DNA of 42,125 bases from Microgenomates group bacterium RBG_16_45_19. Lineage in GTDB: Bacteria; Patescibacteriota; Microgenomatia; UBA1400; RBG-16-45-19. Of this stretch, positions 7,716 through 14,880 are shown piece by piece (position 1 is the first letter of the stretch; each line of letters starts with the position of its first letter). Location of the stretch: the NCBI GenBank assembly GCA_001803415.1, contig MHDC01000010.1, positions 1 through 42,125 on the forward strand, written 5' to 3'. A program made the position numbers and the translations under genes. The notes beneath the pieces were generated by a model. It was not told the DNA's origin. It did not search any database and was given only the letters and a program-made list of their open reading frames with translations.

Positions 7716-8999
7716 ATGAAACGCGTGATCGTCAGTTTGGTAGTTGTGGCGGTGGTCGCCATCACCGCCTTCTCTTTCTCCCAAGCCTTTTTCTCCGATA
7801 CCGAAACCTCTTCCGGCAACACTCTCCAGGCCGGCGCCCTCGACCTCAAAGTCGACAACACTAGTTACTATAACGGAGTTAAATCAACCACCACTTCCTG
7901 GGAATTGGATGATTTAGACGGTCATAAATTCTTTGACTTTGCCGATATTAAACCCGGTGATTGGGGTGAGGACACCATCAGTCTTCATGTTCAAACCAAC
8001 GATGCTTGGGCTTGCTACAACGTCACTGTGACCGCTAATAATGACGTTTCTTCCACTGAACCGGAGCTAGGAGATGGTGATCTTGCCGAAGATCCCAATA
8101 ACGCTTTTGATGGCGAGTTGGCTCAAAACATTCAAATGGCTTTTTGGTTAGACGATGGTGATAACGTTTACGAAGTCGGGGAATCAATTTTTACCCAAGG
8201 GTCTATCAGCCAAGTCGCCCCGGCACTCAAAGGGGCCTTAGCCGACAGTCTAAATGGCATTTTAGGTTTACAGGGTCAACCCATGTCTGGTCTAACCACC
8301 TATTATCTAGCTAAAGCCTGGTGCTTTGGCAATTTAACCCTGAATCAACTACCCGAAGATGCTCAGACCGGTCCGGATGTCAGACCACAAGGTATCAGTT
8401 GTGATGGTTCCGGTCTAAATAATTTGACCCAGACTGACCAAGTTTTGGGTGATATTTCATTCTCGGTCGTTCAGTCCCGCCACAATCCCGGTTACGTTTG
8501 TGAACAAGCTTGTGTCACCCGCTGGGCGGATAAACCGACCGTTGGCGGCAACTTCCAAGGCTTACGCAAAAACAACACGGCCATCCTAGCTGACCGGACC
8601 GATCCCAACGACGCCTTAGTGGCGGAGTCGCTCGGTACTCCGTATGATAATCCAGTTCAAGCTGGTACCTTCTTTAGCCTTGGCTTTACCGGCGGTAACC
8701 TGACTGTTGAGTTTAACCAACCGATTGTCAACAATCCCGGACCAGATTTAAAAATTTACGAAGTCACCGGTGGCACTGCTTACCCCGATGAAATCGTTAA
8801 AGTTGAGGCTAGCCAAGATAACTCCACTTGGGTCACTCTCAGTGCCGGCCTGACTCGCGATAACACCACCGACCTCGGTTCACTCCCTTGGGCTAAATAT
8901 GTCCGTTTAACCGAAGCCAGTGATATCAATCTCTTTGAAGCTACCGCAGATGGCTACGACTTAGACGGAGTTCAATATATTTGTCCAACTATAATCTGA
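7716..8999 (+). CDS. TasA/camelysin-like surface protein 1 with extra C-terminal domain
   Basis: 427 residues, exported. The SipW-cognate class signal peptide is clear: hydrophobic residues 4-22, then AFFSDTET at 24-31 and N-T-L-Q-A-G-A-L-D-L. Residues about 40-255 are a TasA/camelysin-like domain shared with the three later paralogues (KPGDWGEDTISLHV, WLDDGDNVYEVGE, AKAWCFGNLT, QTDQVLGDI). Residues about 262-427 occur only in this copy and look like a beta-sandwich cell-surface domain (FFSLGFTGGNLTVEF, DEIVKVEASQDNSTWVTL). TasA proteins form fibres in Bacillus. The first-gene position and added domain suggest a tip or adhesive subunit, which is inference. Ribosome site AAAGGACAGG. Confidence 0.85.
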   Translation: MKRVIVSLVVVAVVAITAFSFSQAFFSDTETSSGNTLQAGALDLKVDNTSYYNGVKSTTTSWELDDLDGHKFFDFADIKPGDWGEDTISLHVQTNDAWACYNVTVTANNDVSSTEPELGDGDLAEDPNNAFDGELAQNIQMAFWLDDGDNVYEVGESIFTQGSISQVAPALKGALADSLNGILGLQGQPMSGLTTYYLAKAWCFGNLTLNQLPEDAQTGPDVRPQGISCDGSGLNNLTQTDQVLGDISFSVVQSRHNPGYVCEQACVTRWADKPTVGGNFQGLRKNNTAILADRTDPNDALVAESLGTPYDNPVQAGTFFSLGFTGGNLTVEFNQPIVNNPGPDLKIYEVTGGTAYPDEIVKVEASQDNSTWVTLSAGLTRDNTTDLGSLPWAKYVRLTEASDINLFEATADGYDLDGVQYICPTII

Positions 9000-9036
9000 C
9001 CACTGATAACTGATTAACAAACTATAGCCTGCCCCT

Positions 9037-9204
9037 TCCCGGCGTACACCGGGAGCGCTACGCCTTGTCCTAGGGTCGGGCAGGACTTAGGACACCAAAA
9101 AAGGTGTACCCGGTGTACACCAGGGAGAAATTAACCATTCTAAAACCTGCCCGAGGATCTTAAGATCCAATGGGCAACCAGATTACCAAATAGCTCATTG
9201 GATC
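9037..9204 (+). promoter_or_regulatory. Dense block of inverted repeats between TasA-like genes 1 and 2
   Basis: The 219-base gap holds many paired segments: TCCCGG/CCGGGA (9037-9042, 9049-9054); GTACACCGGG (9044-9053) with CCCGGTGTAC (9109-9118); TGTCC (9066-9070) with GGACA (9090-9094); ACACC-A6-GGTGT (9092-9107); palindrome GGTGTACACC (9112-9121); palindrome GGATCTTAAGATCC (9155-9168); and a 12-pair stem with one G-U pair, 9164-9175 with 9193-9204. The last stem abuts the ribosome site GGGGGTGAG (9205-9213). It reads as a structured RNA leader or processing region. Confidence 0.6.
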
Positions 9205-9218
9205 GGGGGTGAGAACGA

Positions 9219-10079
9219 ATGAAACGAATTTTAACCAGTTTGGTTTTAATCGGTGCCATGGTCACCATCGGCTGGGCGGCTACTACCGCCTTCTTCTCCG
9301 ACGAAGAAACCTCCACCGGCAATACCTTTGTCGCTGGTGACATTGATCTGAAAATCGACAACACCAGCTATGCACTTGATTACAACATCCCATTGTATCC
9401 CAGTCCGACTGGGGCTTTGGTAGCTAGTCAAAATACTTCTTGGGATTTAAGAGATCTCACAATCGAAAAATTCTTCGATTTTGTTGACCTTAAACCAGGA
9501 GATTATGGTGAGGACACTATCTCCATCCATGTCGGCAGTAACGATGCCTGGGTTTGTGCCGCCGCTCAAATTACCAATGATTCTGACCAAACCTGTACTG
9601 AACCTGAAGGGGATGATGATCCGAGTTGTGTAGACCCCGATGGAAATGGTGAGCTTGATGATAGTCTTAATTTTGCTTTTTGGGTAGACGATGGTGATAA
9701 TGTCTTTGAGGTTGGTGAAAGCGTTTTTCTTGAAGGACCTTTGAGTGGTATTGATACCCAAGGACAAATTACTCTGGCCGACTCGGCTAGTAGTATTCTT
9801 GGTGATGCCACTCCCATTCCAGGTGATACCACTTTTTACATTGGGAAAATCTGGTGTTTCGGAGACCTAACTGCAAACCAATTACCTGATAGAGAGGATC
9901 CGAGTCCGGAGCTTAATAATCCTATAAATCGAGGTACTGGATGGACTTGTGATGGAACTTTTATAAATAATGCTGCCCAAACTGATAAAGTGGTTGGTGA
10001 TCTTGAATTTTACGCTGAACAGGCCAGAAACAATGACCAGTTCTTGTGCAGTAATTGGGATCCCAGCTGGGAAGAATAA
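9219..10079 (+). CDS. TasA/camelysin-like surface protein 2
   Basis: 286 residues. SipW-cognate signal: residues 4-23 hydrophobic, then AFFSDEETSTGNTF. The mature part follows the shared layout: FFDFVDLKPGDYGEDTISIHV, an acidic loop with Cys (EPEGDDDPSCVDPDG), FWVDDGDNVFEVGE, IGKIWCFGDLT and WTCDGTFINN. It is acidic and Asp-rich, which suits calcium-stabilised packing. The start is fixed by GGGGGTGAG 5 bases before the ATG. Expected to be exported, cut by the SipW peptidase encoded at 12720 and assembled on the surface. Confidence 0.85.
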   Translation: MKRILTSLVLIGAMVTIGWAATTAFFSDEETSTGNTFVAGDIDLKIDNTSYALDYNIPLYPSPTGALVASQNTSWDLRDLTIEKFFDFVDLKPGDYGEDTISIHVGSNDAWVCAAAQITNDSDQTCTEPEGDDDPSCVDPDGNGELDDSLNFAFWVDDGDNVFEVGESVFLEGPLSGIDTQGQITLADSASSILGDATPIPGDTTFYIGKIWCFGDLTANQLPDREDPSPELNNPINRGTGWTCDGTFINNAAQTDKVVGDLEFYAEQARNNDQFLCSNWDPSWEE

Positions 10080-10103
10080 AACTCTTAACAACCCACTCGC
10101 TTT

Positions 10104-10138
10104 CCTCCGGTATCATACCGGAGGGCAGCCCTCTGCCC
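10104..10138 (+). promoter_or_regulatory. Two tandem hairpins after TasA-like gene 2
   Basis: First, CCTCCGGTA (10104-10112) pairs perfectly with TACCGGAGG (10116-10124) around TCA. Second, GGGCAG (10123-10128) pairs with CTGCCC (10133-10138) around CCCT. No U-run follows, so these look like RNA-stabilising or processing elements rather than a full terminator. Confidence 0.6.
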
Positions 10139-10182
10139 TTAAGCTTTCTTAATAGTAGAGGCTTGAAATTAGGAAAAAATTT

Positions 10183-10410
10183 ATGCCAGGACAACCAAAA
10201 GAAACTGAAAACTTAGCCATCGAATCTAGGCCCTTACTAGAAACTGACTTTTGGGAACGACCTACTTTAAATTCTTTAGTGCATTTTGTTCAAGTAGTTG
10301 ACGCGGCACATCATGCTAGTAAAGAAGAACCAGCCAAGCCAAAAGATCCAGCTGTTACTGAACCAGTCTTGTTTCAACCAAAGGAACCGGAACCTATTAC
10401 ACCATCATAA
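10183..10410 (+). CDS. Small acidic/Pro-rich cytosolic protein within the fibre locus
   Basis: 75 residues, no signal peptide and no membrane helix. The first half may form helices (ERPTLNSLVHFVQVVDAAHH); the second half is Pro/Lys/Glu-rich and probably disordered (EEPAKPKDPAVTEPVLFQPKEPEP). It has a weak ribosome site (TTAGGAAAA). Not recognised. It lies between two exported TasA-like genes, so it may assist export or regulate expression, but nothing in the sequence proves this. Confidence 0.5.
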   Translation: MPGQPKETENLAIESRPLLETDFWERPTLNSLVHFVQVVDAAHHASKEEPAKPKDPAVTEPVLFQPKEPEPITPS

Positions 10411-10431
10411 TTTGCCTGTCTAATTACCAAT

Positions 10432-10461
10432 CTTCCTGCCCCCTATAAAGGAAGGGGGTGA
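10432..10461 (+). promoter_or_regulatory. Alternative hairpins covering the ribosome site of TasA-like gene 3
   Basis: CCCCC (10439-10443) can pair with GGGGG (10454-10458), which is part of the ribosome site GGGGGTGA. CTTCC (10432-10436) can instead pair with GGAAG (10450-10454). The two stems compete for base 10454, so the site could switch between two shapes. Confidence 0.4.
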
Positions 10462-10473
10462 AAAACAAAATCT

Positions 10474-11247
10474 ATGCGTAAAGTTTTACTTAGCGTTCTC
10501 GTGGCTAGTTTAGTCATCGGCGCCGGCGTTTACGCCACCACCGCCTTCTTCTCAGATGAGGAAACCTCTACCGGTAATACCTTCCAAGCAGGGGCACTAG
10601 ACCTTAAGGTCGATAATACCTGTTACTACAATAAACTGGCTGATGGTCAACCAAATTGTCCGGAAAAACGTGATGAAACAGGGAAACCTGTTTTATTAAC
10701 TTCATGGGCAGCGACAGACCTTGGTTTGGAACACAAATTTTTCTGGTTTAAGGATGTTAAGCCTGGTGATTTTGGTGAGGACACCATTAGTCTTCACGTT
10801 GATAATGACGCCTGGTTGAGATTAGTTATTGATGGCATTCTTAACAAAGATAATTCTTGTACCGAACCAGAAGCATTAGATGATCTAGATGGGGCTACTT
10901 GTGAGCCAAATGGAGAACTGCAACAGAATGTCTTATTTACCATGTGGTTAGACCAAGGTGTGACACCCGGATTTCAAGGGCCTGCAGATTTAAGTGAGTG
11001 TGATAACGATTGGGTACGTGAATTTGAACCGGAAATCATTTCCGAAGGACCTATTGATCCCGAAGGGGAGATATGGGATTTAGCCGCCTTCAATGGTGCC
11101 TACCTTAAAGGTGGACATACTGCATGCTTTGGAGTTGCTTGGAGAGTTCCGTCAGACGTTGGTAATGAGATCCAAACAGATAGCTTTGAAGGTAACATGA
11201 CCTTCCAAGTCCAACAACACCGCAATAATCCAGTACCTGTTTGGTAA
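10474..11247 (+). CDS. TasA/camelysin-like surface protein 3
   Basis: 257 residues. SipW-cognate signal: MRKVLLSVL..., hydrophobic to about 22, then AFFSDEETSTGNTFQAGALDLKVDN. Shared core motifs are present (FKDVKPGDFGEDTISLHV; TMWLDQG; FGVAWRVP; GNMTFQVQQHRNNP), but the WLDDGDN loop is altered and the region after it is longer, with its own Cys and Asp residues. It ends VPVW with no anchor, so it should be released or held only by assembly. Ribosome site GGGGGTGA at 10454-10461. Confidence 0.85.
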   Translation: MRKVLLSVLVASLVIGAGVYATTAFFSDEETSTGNTFQAGALDLKVDNTCYYNKLADGQPNCPEKRDETGKPVLLTSWAATDLGLEHKFFWFKDVKPGDFGEDTISLHVDNDAWLRLVIDGILNKDNSCTEPEALDDLDGATCEPNGELQQNVLFTMWLDQGVTPGFQGPADLSECDNDWVREFEPEIISEGPIDPEGEIWDLAAFNGAYLKGGHTACFGVAWRVPSDVGNEIQTDSFEGNMTFQVQQHRNNPVPVW

Positions 11248-11277
11248 TAGTTAATCTTAACCACCTACGTGCTTTTT

Positions 11278-11300
11278 CCCTCCGGCCCTAAGTCGGAGGG
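11278..11300 (+). promoter_or_regulatory. Hairpin after TasA-like gene 3
   Basis: CCCTCCG (11278-11284) pairs perfectly with CGGAGGG (11294-11300) around a 9-base loop. Its core resembles the hairpin after TasA-like gene 2. A run of five T precedes it but none follows. Confidence 0.55.
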
Positions 11301-11306
11301 ATTCAG

Positions 11307-11349
11307 CCCACCAGCCAAATTCTTGAATGAACCTGGCCGGTGGGGTGGA
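11307..11349 (+). promoter_or_regulatory. Stem covering the ribosome site of the small gene at 11353
   Basis: CCCACC (11307-11312) pairs with GGTGGG (11339-11344), and GCC (11314-11316) with GGC (11335-11337), with one mismatch between. The right arm overlaps the ribosome site GGTGGGGTGGA, so this stem could limit translation of the next gene. Confidence 0.4.
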
Positions 11350-11352
11350 TTT

Positions 11353-11643
11353 ATGAATCGTCATGATACTCGCCAGTTGTATTGGGACTTAGACAGAGTA
11401 AGGCAGCTTTTGGGATCAAATGATAATGAGGAATTATCTAAAGTTTTACAGGGATTATCTGATTATACGAGAGCCATGTTTGTGAATAGGTTTCTTGCTT
11501 ACATTTCTATAGAAGATCGAGCTTATGCTTTTAATCTTCAATCGCGGTTAACTGATGAATATGCAGCTACCTACCTAGGTAATAGTCCGGCTGAAGCTGA
11601 TGTCGATCCAGGCGACCGTGAACTTTACTATAAATCCAAATAA
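11353..11643 (+). CDS. Small helical cytosolic protein within the fibre locus
   Basis: 96 residues from the ATG at 11353, which has a good ribosome site (GGGGTGGA). A longer reading from 11269 would translate the hairpin region and is rejected. No signal peptide. The sequence is mostly helical with charged and aromatic residues (RQLYWDLDRVRQLLG, EELSKVLQGLSDYTRAMFVNRFLAYI). It is unlike the exported neighbours and not recognised. It may be a cytosolic partner or regulator of the TasA-like proteins, by context only. Confidence 0.6.
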   Translation: MNRHDTRQLYWDLDRVRQLLGSNDNEELSKVLQGLSDYTRAMFVNRFLAYISIEDRAYAFNLQSRLTDEYAATYLGNSPAEADVDPGDRELYYKSK

Positions 11644-11650
11644 AAGGAAC

Positions 11651-11677
11651 GGGCATTAAAGGAATATTTAATAGCCC
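11651..11677 (+). terminator. Weak terminator-like hairpin
   Basis: GGGC (11651-11654) pairs with GCCC (11674-11677), with an inner TTAAA/TTTAA stem, right after the stop of the small helical gene. No clear U-run, so read-through into TasA-like gene 4 is likely. Confidence 0.3.
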
Positions 11678-11780
11678 ATCCCATTGAATCAATCTAGTGA
11701 TATCAGGTTAATTATCGCTGACGTTAGGGAGATGTTGAATAATAACCTACAACTACCCATGGAGGGGGGCGAGTAGCCAT

Positions 11781-12614
11781 ACGAAAACCATCATCACTAG
11801 TTTAATTACCTTAACCGCCATTGGCATCACTGCCATGATCACCACCACTGCCTTCTTTAACGATACCGAAACCGCCACCGGCAACACTTTTAGGGCCGGC
11901 ACGCTTGACCTTCAGATCGACAATTCCAGCTATTATAACGGCCAGTTTAATCCGGCCACTTCTTGGGCACTGAGGGATTTGACCGTGGAAAAGTTTTTTG
12001 ATTTTATCGATTTGAAGCCCGGTGATCACGGCGAAGACACTATTAGCCTCCATATTAAAGATAATCCGGCTTACGCCTGTGTGAATTTTCGCCAGACTGA
12101 AAACTCGGACCACGGCTTTAGCGAACCGGAAGACATGATGGACGGCCAGGTCAATCAAAGCGACGGCACCCCCACCGGCGATTTGGGCCGGCGGATTGTG
12201 ATTAAGTTTTGGCTGGACGACGGCGATAATGTCTTGGAAATGAACGAACAGCCTTTTGACCATTTAACCGGGACTTTAGACAGCCTCTTTACCAAAACGG
12301 CGGCTATCGCCGATGCCACCAGTCAGCCCTTAGAACCTAACCGCACCTACCATATTGCCAAATTCTGGTGCTACGGCAGCCCTCGGGTTGTCATGATCTA
12401 TCGCCAGGACGGTTTAGGTCTGACTCAACTTATCGGCGGTAACGGCCCCGATAGGCGGCCTAACTTTATATGCGACGGCTCTGTCATTGACAACCGTGGC
12501 CAAACCGATATTTTTAAGGGTGATATCAGTTTCTATGCGGTTCAAGCCCGAAACAATCCTAATTTTATTTGCTCGCCTAGCCTCTTTCCGAGCCCCACCT
12601 CGGCGCCACTTTAA
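11781..12614 (+). CDS. TasA/camelysin-like surface protein 4, probable ACG start
   Basis: About 277 residues. The first in-frame ATG (11835) would delete most of the signal peptide. The frame is open upstream, and an ACG at 11781 aligns exactly with the initiator Met of the paralogues: [ACG]-KTIITSLITLT... then AFFNDTETATGNTF with FF at residues 25-26 as in copies 1 and 2. A strong ribosome site GGAGGGGGGCGAG lies just before. No in-frame ATG, GTG or TTG exists between the upstream stop at 11736 and 11835. The mature part has the shared motifs (FFDFIDLKPGDHGEDTISLHI, FWLDDGDNVLEMNE, IAKFWCYG, QTDIFKGDI). The tail is Ser/Pro-rich. Confidence 0.8.
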   Translation, partial: TKTIITSLITLTAIGITAMITTTAFFNDTETATGNTFRAGTLDLQIDNSSYYNGQFNPATSWALRDLTVEKFFDFIDLKPGDHGEDTISLHIKDNPAYACVNFRQTENSDHGFSEPEDMMDGQVNQSDGTPTGDLGRRIVIKFWLDDGDNVLEMNEQPFDHLTGTLDSLFTKTAAIADATSQPLEPNRTYHIAKFWCYGSPRVVMIYRQDGLGLTQLIGGNGPDRRPNFICDGSVIDNRGQTDIFKGDISFYAVQARNNPNFICSPSLFPSPTSAPL

Positions 12615-12626
12615 AAGTTAAACCTC

Positions 12627-12657
12627 TCCGGCAGCCGCCGGACGGACAAGGGTCCGT
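12627..12657 (+). promoter_or_regulatory. Two tandem hairpins after TasA-like gene 4
   Basis: TCCGGC (12627-12632) pairs with GCCGGA (12637-12642), and ACGGAC (12642-12647) with GTCCGT (12652-12657); both loops are four bases. They separate the TasA-like gene from the peptidase gene, which lacks a good ribosome site. Confidence 0.55.
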
Positions 12658-12719
12658 GTCATTTGGGCCTCTGCCTGATTGCCTGTCCACCCCCCGTTCG
12701 GCGGCTCTTGTAAAAAACT

Positions 12720-13691
12720 ATGATCAAAACTCTAACCCACGCCCTCAACCTCAGTCTGCAAATTTTATTCTCTCTCTTGGTAGTTGTGGTCGGTACCGTC
12801 TGGATTTTGGGTCGAACCGGCACCATCGCCCCCGTTACTCCTTTGGTGGTTTTATCCGGCTCCATGGCTCCGTCCATTCCCACCGGGGCGGTGGTTCTAG
12901 TTCAAGCCAAACCGTTTGGCTATAAAACCGGCGACATCATTACTTTTTCCCGGAGTGCCAAAGACTTTACTACTCACCGCGTGGCTGCTTTGGCTGACGA
13001 TCAGGGAGCTATTGTTTACTCCACCAAAGGTGACGCCAACGACTCGGTTGATACTCAGCCGGTGTCTTTGTCCCAAATCAAAGGCAGCGTCTTTCTGACC
13101 CTGCCCTATTTAGGCTACGCCGTTAATTACGCCAAAAAACCGTATGGTTTCATTCTCCTGGTCATCATCCCTTCGACCATTATTGTTTACGAAGAATTAA
13201 AAACTATCGGTTCTGAAACCAAAAAAGCCATTAAAAAATTCCGTCGACCTCAGCCTAAACCGCTGGTTATCCCCGTGGCCGCCCCGTCGTTTCGGGTTCA
13301 GGTGCCGCGGCCCCAAGTCGATTTGGCCCGGCAACCACACCCCCTGGCTAATCTACCTCAGCCGCCGTCCCCACCCAAAATTAAAGTCAATGCTCCCCTG
13401 CCACCGGCCGCTTCCCCCCTGGTCAAACGCTACTTTGCCCCCTTTACCGGCACTGCCGGCGCTCTTGGTTATAGCCAACTCTCCCTGATTATTCCCTTGG
13501 CCGCCGCCGCCTTTATTTTTGTCGGCGTCTCCGGGGCATACTTGGCCGATACCGAATCCAGCTTCAATAATCTCTTTGGTGCCGGCCTTTGGGGTGTCCA
13601 ACCGTTACGCACGTCTCTACCGGAAGTCATACCCAGCCCCACCTCAGTCGCTACCCCCAGCGCCAGCCCCAGTGCCGCTTTAATGGAATAA
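12720..13691 (+). CDS. sipW: SipW-type signal peptidase I with substrate-like C-terminal segment
   Basis: 323 residues. The N-terminal helix (about 12-30) is followed by the S26B (ER-type) catalytic pattern: SGSMAP with Ser48, and TTHRV with His86 in place of the bacterial Lys, plus GDAND at 104-108 and a second helix at about 142-157. This type releases TasA-like proteins in Bacillus, matching its place directly after four such genes. A Pro-rich linker (about 175-235) leads to a third helix (about 255-272) that ends AYLADTESSFNNLFGAG (273-289), resembling the cleavage region of its own substrates. The tail is Ser/Pro-rich. Weak ribosome site. Confidence 0.92.
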   Translation: MIKTLTHALNLSLQILFSLLVVVVGTVWILGRTGTIAPVTPLVVLSGSMAPSIPTGAVVLVQAKPFGYKTGDIITFSRSAKDFTTHRVAALADDQGAIVYSTKGDANDSVDTQPVSLSQIKGSVFLTLPYLGYAVNYAKKPYGFILLVIIPSTIIVYEELKTIGSETKKAIKKFRRPQPKPLVIPVAAPSFRVQVPRPQVDLARQPHPLANLPQPPSPPKIKVNAPLPPAASPLVKRYFAPFTGTAGALGYSQLSLIIPLAAAAFIFVGVSGAYLADTESSFNNLFGAGLWGVQPLRTSLPEVIPSPTSVATPSASPSAALME

Positions 13692-13695
13692 ATTT

Positions 13696-14787
13696 ATGTC
13701 ACCCACTCGTCACCCCTCGACTTTTAGGTTATTAATTTTAGCCGGTGGTTTAGTCTTGATCACCGTTTTAGGCCGGCTTTACCTTCAAGCCCGTAGTCAA
13801 TCGGCTTTTCGCGTCGATGCCGTCGGTAATTTAACCTTTACTTTTAACGGCCTCCCGCCCCAGGCTCCGGTCTTTTCTATCTCCGATTTAAAACCGGGTG
13901 ATTGCTACAGTCGGGACGTTACCACTACCAATAATGGCCTGAAGCCGGCTCCGATTAAAGTTCGGGCTAATCAGATTAATAATCTGGATAATTTGGCCAG
14001 TACCCTCTATTTAACCATTACCGAAGCGGCGCTCGAGCTCTATGGCGGCGGTAATGCCAAATCCCTCCAGCAATTTTTTACCGACTCCACCGTTACTCTT
14101 GACGGTCTCTATTTATCCACTTTGGCTCCTGGATATACCACCGGCTACACTTTTACCGTTTGTATGCCCATCACGGCCGGCAACGAATGGCAACGGACTT
14201 CACTGATTTTTGATCTTAATTTCGGCCTGACCGTTAGACCCTCTCCGACGACCACGCCCCCCAGTCCCACTCCCACTCTGCCCCCAGAGTGTCAAGTGCT
14301 TGAGGGTCAAATTCAACATGTCTTCGTCGGTACCGCTGGGCCTAACCAGATCCATGGCACCGTCGAGAATGACCTCATCTTCGGTCTAGGTGGCCATGAT
14401 ATTTTAGATGCCAGCGGCGGTAACGATTGTGTCGTCGGCGGTGACGGTAACGACTATCTCGATCCCGAAGACGGCCACGATATTGTCCTGGGTGGTAATG
14501 GTAACGATAAAATCAAAGGCGGCTCGGGGGATGACTGGCTCTATGGTCATGACGGTGATGATCTTATCTCCGGTGGTACCGGTAACGATCATCTCTATGG
14601 CGGCCCGGGCCAAGATTTCTTAAACGGTGATAGCGGCGACGATCAGGTCTATGGCGAAGCCGGCAATGATACTTTAAGAGGCGAAAGCGGTTTGGATTTA
14701 TTGGATGGCGGACCGGGTCTTGATAATCTTAACGGCGGCAGTGACGTTGATAACTGTTTAAATGGTGAAATATTAAGTAGTTGTTAG
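13696..14787 (+). CDS. Exported RTX calcium-binding repeat protein with TasA-like front half
   Basis: 363 residues, starting 4 bases after the peptidase stop. Signal or anchor helix at about 11-30. Residues about 35-180 keep a few TasA-like traits (SISDLKPGDCYSRDVTTTNNG), which suggests a distant subunit-type domain. A Thr/Pro linker (about 184-200) leads to about 15 nonapeptides of the RTX type (GGNGNDKIK, GGTGNDHLY, GEAGNDTLR), which fold into a calcium-loaded beta roll. No type I secretion signal or transporter is nearby, so export is probably by Sec. It may be a calcium-dependent linker or cap of the fibre. Confidence 0.85.
   Translation: MSPTRHPSTFRLLILAGGLVLITVLGRLYLQARSQSAFRVDAVGNLTFTFNGLPPQAPVFSISDLKPGDCYSRDVTTTNNGLKPAPIKVRANQINNLDNLASTLYLTITEAALELYGGGNAKSLQQFFTDSTVTLDGLYLSTLAPGYTTGYTFTVCMPITAGNEWQRTSLIFDLNFGLTVRPSPTTTPPSPTPTLPPECQVLEGQIQHVFVGTAGPNQIHGTVENDLIFGLGGHDILDASGGNDCVVGGDGNDYLDPEDGHDIVLGGNGNDKIKGGSGDDWLYGHDGDDLISGGTGNDHLYGGPGQDFLNGDSGDDQVYGEAGNDTLRGESGLDLLDGGPGLDNLNGGSDVDNCLNGEILSSC
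14344..14757 (+). repeat. RTX nonapeptide coding repeat
   Basis: About fifteen imperfect 27-base units encoding xxGGxGxDx-type peptides inside the gene at 13696. The DNA is repetitive because the protein is. Some units have lost a glycine (DPEDGHD, GHDGDD, GESGLD). Confidence 0.85.
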
Positions 14788-14880
14788 ATCTAGTTGAAAC
14801 ATCGATTAAAAATATAGTAGATTAAGCCTCGTGTGCTGCCCTATCCCTCTTAAAATACTGATTGAAAGGAGGTGATACAC

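Noticed and set aside
7679-7864. 61-residue plus-strand frame from a GTG
   Set aside because: It overlaps the first TasA-like gene in another frame, and its start lies in the leader hairpin. The TasA-like frame has the signal peptide and paralogues.
11269-11352. 28-residue N-terminal extension of the small helical protein
   Set aside because: It would translate through two hairpins and lacks a ribosome site. The ATG at 11353 has a good one.
14872-14880. GTG start for the repeat protein at 14881
   Set aside because: The GTG is part of the ribosome site GGAGGTGA itself. The ATG at 14881 gives a clean signal peptide and correct spacing.
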